Shown here: positions 52,926 through 60,653 of the stretch, one piece after another
Position numbering within the stretch: the stretch's first letter is position 1
Layout: each line of letters opens with the position of its first letter
Assembly: GCA_002382085.1 (NCBI GenBank)
Contig: DFZK01000002.1
Location: 194,478 to 258,477 of the forward strand
Source of the DNA: Sulfurospirillum sp. UBA4058
Lineage (GTDB): Bacteria > Campylobacterota > Campylobacteria > Campylobacterales > Sulfurospirillaceae
Direction: 5' to 3'
DNA: 64,000 bases
Notes under the pieces: generated by a model
Seen by the model: only the letters and a program-made list of their open reading frames with translations
Told to the model about the DNA's origin: nothing
The model's database searches: none
Position numbers and translations under genes: made by a program

Positions 52926-53657
52926 ATGTCAACAAATATCAGCGGAGTCGGTTATACTGTTTTCATTCAAAGTGACTATTATGCCAATAGAAATCTACAA
53001 ATATCCAATGCGATGCAATCAGGAGATGAGTGGTCTTCCGATACAGATCTTGAAGCATATCTGAAAAAAGTTACAGAGAGTATTCCAGAGCTTAAGGCAG
53101 CGGATGAAGCAGGGCTTGCCATTGACGTGGTTATTCTTCCCGAAACAGCCTCTTCGACACTTAAAAATGCGGTCAATCAAACTACACAAAAAATGATAGA
53201 CGATGGGACGAGTGAAGATGTCTTGAAAGGCGTTTTAGGCATTGTAAAATATAACTATTCGAGTACTGTAGATTTTGGCTCAAGCGGAGTTGCTAATTTT
53301 ACAAATAGTTCGCTTACCTACGACAAAGATCAACTGAGTACTATTTTAAATACCTTTAAAGATATTTACAGTTCCAATGGTGAGTTATCGGCGGGGTTAA
53401 GCCAATTTTCTGACTATTTGGATGCTGTCTATTCAAGCCTAACAGAGACATCAAGTTCTTCAGTAACAGGCACTACTTCTGCATCGAGTAAAGAAGAAGC
53501 CAGCAACGATCTTGTTGGAACTTTGATGCAAGAGCTTGATAAAAGCGAAGAGGGAACAACCTCGGGTTCTGAAGAATTGAACAAAAAACTCTACAAAAAC
53601 TACATCAAATCACTCTCTTCAAACCTCACAGGCGGATTATTAAAACAGACGAGCTAA
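52926..53657 (+). CDS. tandem paralogue 2, unknown function
   Basis: This 243-residue homologue of the preceding protein starts MSTNISGVGYTVFIQSDYYAN behind AAGGA. It shares SIPELKAADEAGLAIDVVIL-type, VLGIVKYNYSS and IYSSNGELSAGLSQFSDYLD segments and the C-terminal block. The linker before that block is Ser/Thr-rich and differs. At DNA level the last 150 bases are nearly identical to those of paralogue 1, which suggests recent duplication or gene conversion. A strong terminator follows. Confidence 0.8.
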   Translation: MSTNISGVGYTVFIQSDYYANRNLQISNAMQSGDEWSSDTDLEAYLKKVTESIPELKAADEAGLAIDVVILPETASSTLKNAVNQTTQKMIDDGTSEDVLKGVLGIVKYNYSSTVDFGSSGVANFTNSSLTYDKDQLSTILNTFKDIYSSNGELSAGLSQFSDYLDAVYSSLTETSSSSVTGTTSASSKEEASNDLVGTLMQELDKSEEGTTSGSEELNKKLYKNYIKSLSSNLTGGLLKQTS

Positions 53658-53691
53658 GCTCTGAGGTGATAAAAGTCTCAGAGCTTATTTT
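53655..53691. terminator. bidirectional terminator after the tandem pair
   Basis: TAAGCTCTGAG pairs perfectly with CTCAGAGCTTA (11 bp, 11-base loop) and is followed by TTTTC. It overlaps the paralogue 2 stop and separates it from the convergent lutC. Confidence 0.8.
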
Positions 53692-53692
53692 C

Positions 53693-54280
53693 TTATAAAA
53701 AGACCACGCACGCCTCAGTGGCGCCATGGGCTCCGATGACCAAGGATTGTTCGATGTCCGCGGTTTTTGACGGTCCACTGATGAAGAGACCAAAAATATC
53801 TTTATCATCAAAACTGACCCGTGTGTACGCTTCGTGCATCGTATGCACCAACTCACCTTTGGGCACGACGATCATCAATTTTTGAGCGATGAAGTAAAGA
53901 GCACGGTGTCTTGCATCAGCTTCTTTAACCCATACCGCACCGTTTTCAGCCACGGCGAATTCACCTTTGATGATCGCGAGGTCAACGTCTTTAAGCGTGT
54001 GTGGATCATCGGTTGCATTCAGCTCTTTCGTGCCTACATGTAAACCCTCTACCGTTGAGACGATGACCGTTGCTTCGGCGTAATGCTCTTTGATGTAGCT
54101 GTCAATTTCGGCTAAAGAGCCCAACTGAACGGCATTTCCACCGACACTTGCGAGTGTTGTTGCAAATTTTTCATCCAAATTCGCATAGGTCGTATGCAAA
54201 ATATTGACTTCGGGCAAAGCGCTCTCATCGTGAGGTTTTGCCTCTTTAATGGCTTTTAAAATCGCTTCGCGTGAACTCAT
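53693..54280 (-). CDS. lutC: L-lactate utilisation protein LutC
   Basis: LutC is the third component of the LutABC iron-sulfur L-lactate dehydrogenase complex that feeds electrons to the respiratory chain. It has 195 residues of the LUD domain: MSSREAILKAIKEAKPH, VAENGAVWVKEAD near 128 and the closing ISGPSKTADIEQSLVIGAHG, all family features. It overlaps lutB by four bases and is last in the lutABC operon. Confidence 0.93.
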   Translation of the reverse strand: MSSREAILKAIKEAKPHDESALPEVNILHTTYANLDEKFATTLASVGGNAVQLGSLAEIDSYIKEHYAEATVIVSTVEGLHVGTKELNATDDPHTLKDVDLAIIKGEFAVAENGAVWVKEADARHRALYFIAQKLMIVVPKGELVHTMHEAYTRVSFDDKDIFGLFISGPSKTADIEQSLVIGAHGATEACVVFL

Positions 54281-55644
54281 TTGATACCCTTTTTTGCTTT
54301 GTAAAGTTCTTTAAAACTGTTTTTTGGAAACGACGGTAACTCTCGGTTTTTGCCCCAAAGATTGAATTTGGAATACAGCAGTGCACGAGGGAGTATCGGT
54401 ACCATTTTTCGCGCCATAAACCCAGCAAAGTCCATCAGTTTCGGACGGCACATAAGCCACGTTGCCATCTTTAGTGCATTGTGTTTGATGGGGCTTAGAT
54501 AGCCTGCATCGACCACATCTTGACGTTTTAAGTAGAGCTGATCGGCTAAATCCACTTTCACAGGACAGACATTAGAGCAGGAAAAACAGAGCGAGCAAGC
54601 AAACGGCAAGCTGTAGTATTTTTTAAGATCGCGACTCGGAGCCAGTGTCGAACCAATGGGTCCAGGAATGACGTAACCGTAGCTATAACCACCACTTCGT
54701 CGGTAAATCGGACACGTGTTCAAACACGCTCCACAACGAATGCATTGCAGCGATTTGATGTAGCGTTTATCAGAGAGGATTTTGCTTCTTCCATTATCGA
54801 CGATGACGATGTGCATCTGCCCACCCTCAACTGCACCATGATAATGCGAGGTGTAAGTCGTCACAGGCTGGCCCGTTGCACTTCTGGCTAAAAGGCGCGT
54901 GAAGATGCTCAGATCTTTAAGACGAGGAATGATCTTCTCAATGCCCATACACGCGATGTGAAGTTTCGGCAAACTCGCACCTAAATCGGCATTGCCCTCG
55001 TTCGTACAGACCACGATGCCGCCTGTTTCTGCGATCGCAAAATTGACACCGGTCATTGCCGCGTCCGCTCCTACAAATTTCTCACGCAAATGCGCCCGTG
55101 CTGCGCGGGTAAGATACGTCGGATCGGCATTGCCTTTTTGCGTGTTTAAAAACTTCTCAAACGTTGTACCCACGTCCTCTTTTTTGAGGTGAATCGCAGG
55201 AAGAACGATGTGAGAAGGTGGTTCTTTACGAAGCTGTACGATGCGCTCACCGAGGTCGGTATCGACCACTTCGATGCCGTGCTCTTCCAAGTAAGGATTG
55301 AGATGGCACTCTTCGGTGAGCATCGATTTACTTTTAACGATCATCTTCGCACCATTGGAGCGCAAGATGTCTAAAACGATCTCATTGTGCTCTTTCGCAT
55401 CTTTTGCCCAATGCACGCGAATACCACGGGCTAAAGCGTTTTTTTCAAACTGCTCAAGATACTCATCCAAGTGTGAGAGCGTATGGGATTTGATCTTATC
55501 GGCAGTGTTGCGTAGTTCTTCCCATTCATCCAAACTTTTGGACTGATTATCACGCTTGACGCGGACAAACCAGAGCGCTTTGTCGTGCCATTTCATACGC
55601 TCAACGTTAGCGGCAAATTTTTCGGCAAGTTCTGGGTGGCTCAT
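54277..55644 (-). CDS. lutB: L-lactate utilisation iron-sulfur protein LutB
   Basis: This 455-residue protein has an N-terminal LUD domain and two ferredoxin-type cluster motifs, CIRCGACLNTCP near 304 and CSLCFSCSNVCPVK near 355. FAIAETGGIVVCTNEGNADL is the family signature. It is the electron-transfer and putative catalytic subunit of lactate oxidation to pyruvate. Start and stop overlap lutA and lutC (ATGA junctions). Confidence 0.95.
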   Translation of the reverse strand: MSHPELAEKFAANVERMKWHDKALWFVRVKRDNQSKSLDEWEELRNTADKIKSHTLSHLDEYLEQFEKNALARGIRVHWAKDAKEHNEIVLDILRSNGAKMIVKSKSMLTEECHLNPYLEEHGIEVVDTDLGERIVQLRKEPPSHIVLPAIHLKKEDVGTTFEKFLNTQKGNADPTYLTRAARAHLREKFVGADAAMTGVNFAIAETGGIVVCTNEGNADLGASLPKLHIACMGIEKIIPRLKDLSIFTRLLARSATGQPVTTYTSHYHGAVEGGQMHIVIVDNGRSKILSDKRYIKSLQCIRCGACLNTCPIYRRSGGYSYGYVIPGPIGSTLAPSRDLKKYYSLPFACSLCFSCSNVCPVKVDLADQLYLKRQDVVDAGYLSPIKHNALKMATWLMCRPKLMDFAGFMARKMVPILPRALLYSKFNLWGKNRELPSFPKNSFKELYKAKKGIK

Positions 55645-56384
55645 TGGACATCTCCTGCTAAAATTTGGGCGATATAGATCGTTTTAAGCGGCATTTTTTC
55701 GCGATCGATCAAGCCTTGCATGTGCATCAAACACGACATATCGACACCCGTGATGTATTCGCTACCAGCGTCTAAATGGTCTTGCAAACGTGCGCGTCCC
55801 ATCGCCGTACTCATCGCTTCTTCCGAAACGGCAAACGTTCCACCAAAACCGCAACACTCGTCTTTACGGGTGAGTTCTGAGTAACTGATGCCCTCTACTT
55901 TGTCGAGTAAGTTTTTGATCTTGGAGAATTCGGGTACATTCTTCTCACTCATGCTCGCCATGCCAAGTTCTCTGTGAGCATGACAGCTGTTGTGGATGCC
56001 CACTTTGTGAGAAAATGTAGCATTCATGGAGGTAGGTTTAATGACATCGTGTAAAAACTCGATGAGTTCATAAGTGTGTGAACGCATGCGCTCAAAACCC
56101 TCGCGTCCTTCTAAAAACTGCGCGTAATTATGGCGCACCATACTCACGCAACTGCCGCTTGGAGCGACGATGTAGTCGTAGTCTTTGAAGATGTTAAAAA
56201 AGCGTTCGGCTAAGAGGGCGGTCTCTTTCGCACAGCCTGTGTTGGCTTGTGCTTGTCCGCAACAGGTTTGGTTTAATGGATACTCAACATCCAACCCCAA
56301 GTTCTCTAGCACTTTCAGCGTTGCCATCGAAGCTTCAGGGTATAGCTCATTCATAAAACAGGGAATAAATAGACCTATTTTCAT
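55641..56384 (-). CDS. lutA: L-lactate utilisation protein LutA (CCG domain)
   Basis: This 247-residue protein has two cysteine-rich CCG domains: NQTCCGQAQANTG near 40 and ECCGFGGTFAVSEEAMS near 180, the latter with an upstream HNSCH; these bind a non-cubane iron-sulfur cluster. The start MKIGLFIPCFMNELYP at 56384 is typical; the open frame upstream of it is not. It is the first gene of lutABC. No dedicated lactate permease is visible next to it. Confidence 0.94.
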   Translation of the reverse strand: MKIGLFIPCFMNELYPEASMATLKVLENLGLDVEYPLNQTCCGQAQANTGCAKETALLAERFFNIFKDYDYIVAPSGSCVSMVRHNYAQFLEGREGFERMRSHTYELIEFLHDVIKPTSMNATFSHKVGIHNSCHAHRELGMASMSEKNVPEFSKIKNLLDKVEGISYSELTRKDECCGFGGTFAVSEEAMSTAMGRARLQDHLDAGSEYITGVDMSCLMHMQGLIDREKMPLKTIYIAQILAGDVQ

Positions 56385-56449
56385 ACGTTTGCTCCGAAGT
56401 CGTTTTAACGCTATCCTAACACCCAAGGCGAACAAACGTATGATATTTT

Positions 56450-56542
56450 TTACGAGCCTACGATATTTTGTAAAAAGATTTCGATAAGTAACACTCCCGC
56501 AACGAGTGCAAGCATGACGGCAATCAGTTTCATGCGGCTCAT
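56450..56542 (-). CDS. 30-residue membrane peptide coupled to rhtB
   Basis: A short frame starts at an ATG that overlaps the rhtB stop (ATGA) and encodes 30 residues. It has a basic start (MSRMK), then a single hydrophobic helix (LIAVMLALVAGVLLIEIFL) and a short polar end (QNIVGS). The overlap is the same kind of junction used by real gene pairs in this window. There is no separate ribosome site, so translation would depend on coupling. It resembles small single-helix modulators of transporters; real expression is unproven. Confidence 0.5.
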   Translation of the reverse strand: MSRMKLIAVMLALVAGVLLIEIFLQNIVGS

Positions 56543-57165
56543 CGCGACGTGAACGCTAATTTAACGGCAAGTGCCGCAAAAATCGTTCCGGCAACACGAT
56601 TGAGTATTTTCTCCCCGTTTTTGGTTTGGGAGAACCATTGACCGACGCGACCTGCTAGTAAAGAGACGAAAAAGAAGACGACAAAGGCACTGAGCATAAA
56701 TAAAGCACCGAGCATAAAGATTTGTCCCGTGACGTTTCCCGCTTCGGGACGGGTAAATTGCGGTAAAAAGGCTAAGAAAAAGATGGAGACTTTAGGGTTG
56801 GTAATGTTCATAAAAATGCCGCGCTTATAGAGCGAAACCAAACGAATAGGCGTTTTGTCGGTTTCCAGTTTGCTTTTGCCGGCATCTTTAAACGCCATAA
56901 ACGCCAAATAGAGCAAGTATGCCGCACCGATAATTTTCAAAAGCGTAAAGGCAAGCAACGAGGTTTGAAAAATTACCGCAACGCCCAAAGCGACCGCCGT
57001 CGTATGAAAGATAAGACCGCTGCAAAGCCCTAACGCAATCGCGATTCCGGAGCGACTGCCTTTGCTCATCGATTGGGTTAAAACAAATAAAATATCAGGC
57101 CCCGGAGCCAAAGCTAAAAGCGTCGAAGCCGTGATAAACATGACGATCGTTTGAAGATCAAGCAT
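56539..57165 (-). CDS. RhtB/LysE-family amino-acid exporter
   Basis: This 208-residue inner-membrane exporter has six hydrophobic helices. The family pattern LLALAPGPDILFVLTQSMSKGSRSG (seen in parts: ALAPGPDILFVL near 19, then GSRSGIAIALG) and NITNPKVSIFFLAFLPQF near 120 are clear. Members export threonine, homoserine, lysine or related compounds. The start is close behind TTACATGTAAAGG. The stop overlaps a small membrane peptide gene. Confidence 0.93.
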   Translation of the reverse strand: MLDLQTIVMFITASTLLALAPGPDILFVLTQSMSKGSRSGIAIALGLCSGLIFHTTAVALGVAVIFQTSLLAFTLLKIIGAAYLLYLAFMAFKDAGKSKLETDKTPIRLVSLYKRGIFMNITNPKVSIFFLAFLPQFTRPEAGNVTGQIFMLGALFMLSAFVVFFFVSLLAGRVGQWFSQTKNGEKILNRVAGTIFAALAVKLAFTSR

Positions 57166-57176
57166 GAGCTTTTCCT

Positions 57177-57186
57177 TTACATGTAA
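57177..57186. repeat. TTACATGTAA palindrome abutting the rhtB ribosome site
   Basis: An exact copy; on the minus strand it leads directly into AAAGGAAAAG ahead of the rhtB ATG. Confidence 0.8.
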
Positions 57187-57205
57187 GATACGAAATTGTA
57201 CCGAC

Positions 57206-58198
57206 TCACGCCTTAGATAACGTGCCTAATTGCGCAATTTGCATCGAAATTTTGAGCATTTGTAGCATAATATCGCTTTTTTCAACCGGATTATGCGCCT
57301 TGGCAAGCTTTTTTTCAAGCATTTTTAGCCTATTTTTCAAAGCGGGAAGAAGACCTTCATTGAGATCGGAAGAAGAAGAGGACTCTTGTGCCTTTTTTAA
57401 AATTATACTTGAGCCGACGGGCGTTTTCGTTTCTTGCTCATCGAATGCTTGCGTTTGAGGATCTTTGATCACAAAATCGACGTGCGACATCCAACCCGCC
57501 GTACCGTTTTCAAACAAAACGAGACCGCTTTTTTGCAACAACGCATCGGTCGTTGCACCGTTTTTATAACGAAAGGAAGACTCCGTACTTTCAAGTAACA
57601 ACGCTCCGACTTGCGCTTGATTTAAAGAGATGAGATTGTCTTGCACCGCACTTTTTTGCCAAATTTTTAGCCGGGCGAAGATGCTATCGTTTTCATCGAT
57701 CCAACCGTTTGCGTCTTCGTCGTACTCGGACAAATCCGCAAATCCGTCGCCGCTTTTCGTACCGAAAAGTTCGCTTCCTTCGTCAATGATGCCGTTCTCG
57801 TTTTTGTCGTATGCTAAAAAGCCGTTGTTACGCCCTAAAAGCGCGATTTCTTCTTGATTTCCGTCACCGTTAAGATCAAATAAAAACGTTTTCGATAGAT
57901 CGATGCGGGCGAGCCTTCCCTCAAGATTGATCACCAAAGGATCGACGAGTGCGCCGACCGATTGAACCGTGAAAGCTTCGTAGCGATCTTCCCGCGATAA
58001 AAAACTTTGTAACGCAATATCGAGTACCGCACCTTCTTGCGTCGTAACGCGCCCAGAGGCCTGAAGCATTAAGCTCTCCGACTCGCTGTTTTGCGTCAAT
58101 GTTTGCACTTGCGTATCGGTCGTATGACGGATGAGCGTACTACTTTGCAACGCTTCATGGTAACTTTCAATGGTGAGTGAGGATGATGTGATACGCAT
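57206..58198 (-). CDS. EF-hand-type calcium-binding protein, RTX-like domain
   Basis: This 330-residue protein has no obvious signal peptide. A central domain (about 120-215) has three calcium-loop-like stretches: FDLNGDGNQEEIAL, YDKNENGIIDEGSELFG and EYDEDANGWIDENDSIF, then LKIWQ. This combination (loop, SELFG, loop, then a hydrophobic LKIW) is familiar from large RTX-type secreted proteins, but here stands in a small protein. The C-terminal 70 residues form a Lys/Leu-rich helical region. The N-terminus is Ser/Thr-rich. Function is unknown. Confidence 0.75.
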   Translation of the reverse strand: MRITSSSLTIESYHEALQSSTLIRHTTDTQVQTLTQNSESESLMLQASGRVTTQEGAVLDIALQSFLSREDRYEAFTVQSVGALVDPLVINLEGRLARIDLSKTFLFDLNGDGNQEEIALLGRNNGFLAYDKNENGIIDEGSELFGTKSGDGFADLSEYDEDANGWIDENDSIFARLKIWQKSAVQDNLISLNQAQVGALLLESTESSFRYKNGATTDALLQKSGLVLFENGTAGWMSHVDFVIKDPQTQAFDEQETKTPVGSSIILKKAQESSSSSDLNEGLLPALKNRLKMLEKKLAKAHNPVEKSDIMLQMLKISMQIAQLGTLSKA

Positions 58199-58280
58199 AG
58201 CTTTTTGCCCCCAAATAGCTTTTGAGAACTAAATCGTCCGAATCGAGGTATAATTAAAGCCTACAGATAAGGAGTTTACG

Positions 58281-58922
58281 ATGCAACCGACCCGAAGCTA
58301 CTCTCAAAAAGAAGAGATATGGCACAGTATTAGCCACGGAGTAGGACTTTTGTTAAGCGTCAGCGCGTTAACGCTTTTATGCGTTTTTGCCGCTCAAAGC
58401 GGTGAAGGTGCCAAAATCGCCAGTGCTATCGTCTTCGGTATCGCATTGATCGTGATGTACGGGGCTTCGACCCTCTATCATGCCGTACCTTTTCCTGCGG
58501 TCAAAGCCGTTTTGCGACAATTTGATCATTGCGCTATTTACGTTTTGATTGCCGGAACGTACACGCCCGTCTGCCTTTTGGGGATTCAAGGATCATGGGG
58601 TTGGACGCTTTTTGGCATTTCGTGGGGCATTGCGTTTTTCGGTACGGCACTGAAAATTCTCTTTCCCGGTCGCTTTCACCTTTTGGCGATTATCCTCTAC
58701 GCGCTGATGGGCTGGATGGTCGTCGTCGCGATCAAACCGCTGATTGCCAATCTTTCGACTTTACCGCTTGTTTTTCTTCTCATCGGAGGTATTATCTACA
58801 CGCTCGGAATCGGTTTTTACGTGCAAAAACAACGCTTCTTTAGCCACGCTATTTGGCATTTTTTTGTTCTGGGCGGATCGATTTTTCATTTTTTCGCCGT
58901 TTTATTGCTCATTCGAGAGTAG
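58281..58922 (+). CDS. hemolysin III family (PAQR-like) membrane protein
   Basis: This 213-residue inner-membrane protein has seven helices. The family shows EEIWHSISHGVGLLLSV at the start (first conserved histidines), ASTLYHAVPFPAVKAVLRQFDHCAIYVLIAGTYTP across 78-112 (seen in parts) and the C-terminal HAIWHFFVLGGSIFHFFA with further histidines. These are the zinc-site residues of progestin/adipoQ-receptor-like proteins. The bacterial role is unclear; the 'hemolysin' name is historical. AAGGAG precedes the ATG; GGTATAATT at 58249 is a likely -10. Confidence 0.93.
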   Translation: MQPTRSYSQKEEIWHSISHGVGLLLSVSALTLLCVFAAQSGEGAKIASAIVFGIALIVMYGASTLYHAVPFPAVKAVLRQFDHCAIYVLIAGTYTPVCLLGIQGSWGWTLFGISWGIAFFGTALKILFPGRFHLLAIILYALMGWMVVVAIKPLIANLSTLPLVFLLIGGIIYTLGIGFYVQKQRFFSHAIWHFFVLGGSIFHFFAVLLLIRE

Positions 58923-58942
58923 CCCTTCGTAAAGGGGCTACC
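58919..58942. terminator. terminator between hemolysin III and acyltransferase genes
   Basis: GTAGCCCTT and AAAGGGGCTAC form a stem with a short CGT loop and one bulged base between two convergent genes. Confidence 0.6.
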
Positions 58943-59929
58943 CTAAAGCAATTTATCAAAGCCTATCCATTTTTTCAATGCCTCGATTCCTACCGAAAGG
59001 ATCAAACAAATTCCCAAAAGCACCGCAAAAATGATCACGGAATAGTGAAAAGCGTAAATAAAATCGGGAAAATAGTAGTAATAAATAAAGGTGTGAAACA
59101 AAAAGATATTAAACGAGTGAACGCCGACAAATTCAAACGCTTTTTTTGCACGAGGCGAGACCGCAACCCACTCCGTCGTCCACAAGATGAGCAAAATCGC
59201 AAAAAACGTATCGGCTCTGACGCTGTCGAAAAGATAACCGTTTTGGCGATACCATGCGACAAAAACCGTCAAAACCGCTAAGAAAACGAATCGTTTTTTC
59301 CCGAGACGATCCAACCATGCGATCATCTTCAAAAACCCGTCGGTTTGGGAAAGATAAACGCCGACCGCAAACGGAAAAATCCAGTCGTTAACTAAAGGAA
59401 TCGGCACAAAGAGCAAAACGGCACACACGGCTAAAAACCATAGGTGAAATTTTTGCGTTAAACTATACACGAGAGGGAAAATAGCGTACAAAACGATAAT
59501 AAGGCTCATAAACCACCACGTCGCGTTGTACCCGTAGCCGACCCACGTGAACATGTGAAGCCCGAGCAATTGTAGCAACAAACCTTGCATGTACGCATGT
59601 CCGTAGACGCCTTCTAAGGTTCTGCCCATAAACCAAACGCCGATCGGAACGAATAAAAGTGCGATCAACCAATAGTTCATATAGAGTTTCAAAACCCTGC
59701 GTTTATAAAACGACGCGAGTTCCAGTCCCTTTTTCTTCACCGACTCCGCCAGCCCGAAACCGCTTAAAACCACGTAAATACCGACGCACACCTTAGCCAG
59801 TAACGCGGTTTGATACACGACCCATCCTTCTTCGGGATGTTCGTAAAAAAGATGATGCCACAAAATCAGCATCAACGCCATACCTTTACTCGCATTGGTA
59901 ATCGAAACGTCAAATTTGCCCAAGACCAT
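58943..59929 (-). CDS. acyltransferase 3 family membrane protein
   Basis: This 328-residue protein has about ten transmembrane helices and the acyltransferase-3 features: MALMLILWHHLFYE near 17 with the conserved histidine, KVCVGIYVVLSGFGLAESV, and an arginine-rich YKRRVLKLYMNYW near 80. Such enzymes O-acetylate or otherwise acylate surface polysaccharides or lipids. The acceptor is unknown. It lies 9 bases behind thiE, so the two are probably co-transcribed. Confidence 0.85.
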   Translation of the reverse strand: MVLGKFDVSITNASKGMALMLILWHHLFYEHPEEGWVVYQTALLAKVCVGIYVVLSGFGLAESVKKKGLELASFYKRRVLKLYMNYWLIALLFVPIGVWFMGRTLEGVYGHAYMQGLLLQLLGLHMFTWVGYGYNATWWFMSLIIVLYAIFPLVYSLTQKFHLWFLAVCAVLLFVPIPLVNDWIFPFAVGVYLSQTDGFLKMIAWLDRLGKKRFVFLAVLTVFVAWYRQNGYLFDSVRADTFFAILLILWTTEWVAVSPRAKKAFEFVGVHSFNIFLFHTFIYYYYFPDFIYAFHYSVIIFAVLLGICLILSVGIEALKKWIGFDKLL

Positions 59930-59938
59930 TCTTTCTCC

Positions 59939-60559
59939 TTACGGTACTAAACGTGCGATGTTTTCCTCTATCGTATCGTTTTTGTAGACGGCACTAATCA
60001 CCGAATACATCGCGATGTCGTATGAGCGTAAAAGGGGTATCGTGTCGGGATTGATCCCTCCGATAGCGCAAATCGGTACGTTAAGAACCTTTTTGGCTTC
60101 GCCGAGCACGGTATGCGGGACGACGAGAGAGTTCGGTTTCGTCGGAGAGGGGAAAAACGAACCGAAAGCGACGTAGTCTACTCCTAGCGAAGCGTAATGA
60201 AGTGCGCGTGCAATATCGCCGTAGCACGATACGCCGATGATTTTATCGCTTCCCAAAAGGGCTCTTGCTTCTTCGTAACTTACGTCGTCTTGTCCGACAT
60301 GTAAGCCGTCCGCGTTGATGCGATGCGCCAATTCCAAACGGTCGTCGATGATAAAAATCGCTTCGTAAAGATCGCACAGTGCTTGAAGTCTACGGCATGT
60401 TTTTTCAGCCGCTTCGTCGCTTGCGTATTTATCGCGGTATTGAATTACTTTGACGCCGCATTTGAGCACGCGCTCCATTTGCTCTAAAATCGTCTCTTCG
60501 GGAGTCAACGTAGCGTCCGTTAAGACGTAAAGTCCGTTTAAAAGGGATCGATCGATCAT
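59939..60559 (-). CDS. thiE: thiamine-phosphate synthase
   Basis: ThiE joins the pyrimidine and thiazole moieties to make thiamine monophosphate. It has 206 residues in a TIM barrel: GVKVIQYRDKYASD near 34, FIIDDRLELAHRINADGLHVGQDD across 69-92 (seen in parts), GSFFPSPTKP and ICAIGGINPDTIPLL. The usual GxSTH is replaced by GVSCYG near 109, which is unusual for the pyrophosphate-binding region. It is downstream of the chemoreceptor gene, behind that gene's terminator. Confidence 0.9.
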   Translation of the reverse strand: MIDRSLLNGLYVLTDATLTPEETILEQMERVLKCGVKVIQYRDKYASDEAAEKTCRRLQALCDLYEAIFIIDDRLELAHRINADGLHVGQDDVSYEEARALLGSDKIIGVSCYGDIARALHYASLGVDYVAFGSFFPSPTKPNSLVVPHTVLGEAKKVLNVPICAIGGINPDTIPLLRSYDIAMYSVISAVYKNDTIEENIARLVP

Positions 60560-60608
60560 GCAAAACCTCTTGCGTTTTTAAAAGAGATTGTACAGAGAAA
60601 ACCTTAAA

Positions 60609-60639
60609 TTGCCCAAGCTTTAGGACGCGGCTCGGGCAA
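60609..60639 (-). terminator. terminator of the chemoreceptor gene
   Basis: On the minus strand TTGCCCGAGC pairs with GCTTGGGCAA (one G-T), followed by TTTAAGGTTTT. It sits 15 bases after the chemoreceptor stop. Confidence 0.65.
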
Positions 60640-60653
60640 AAGCGTTCAAAACG

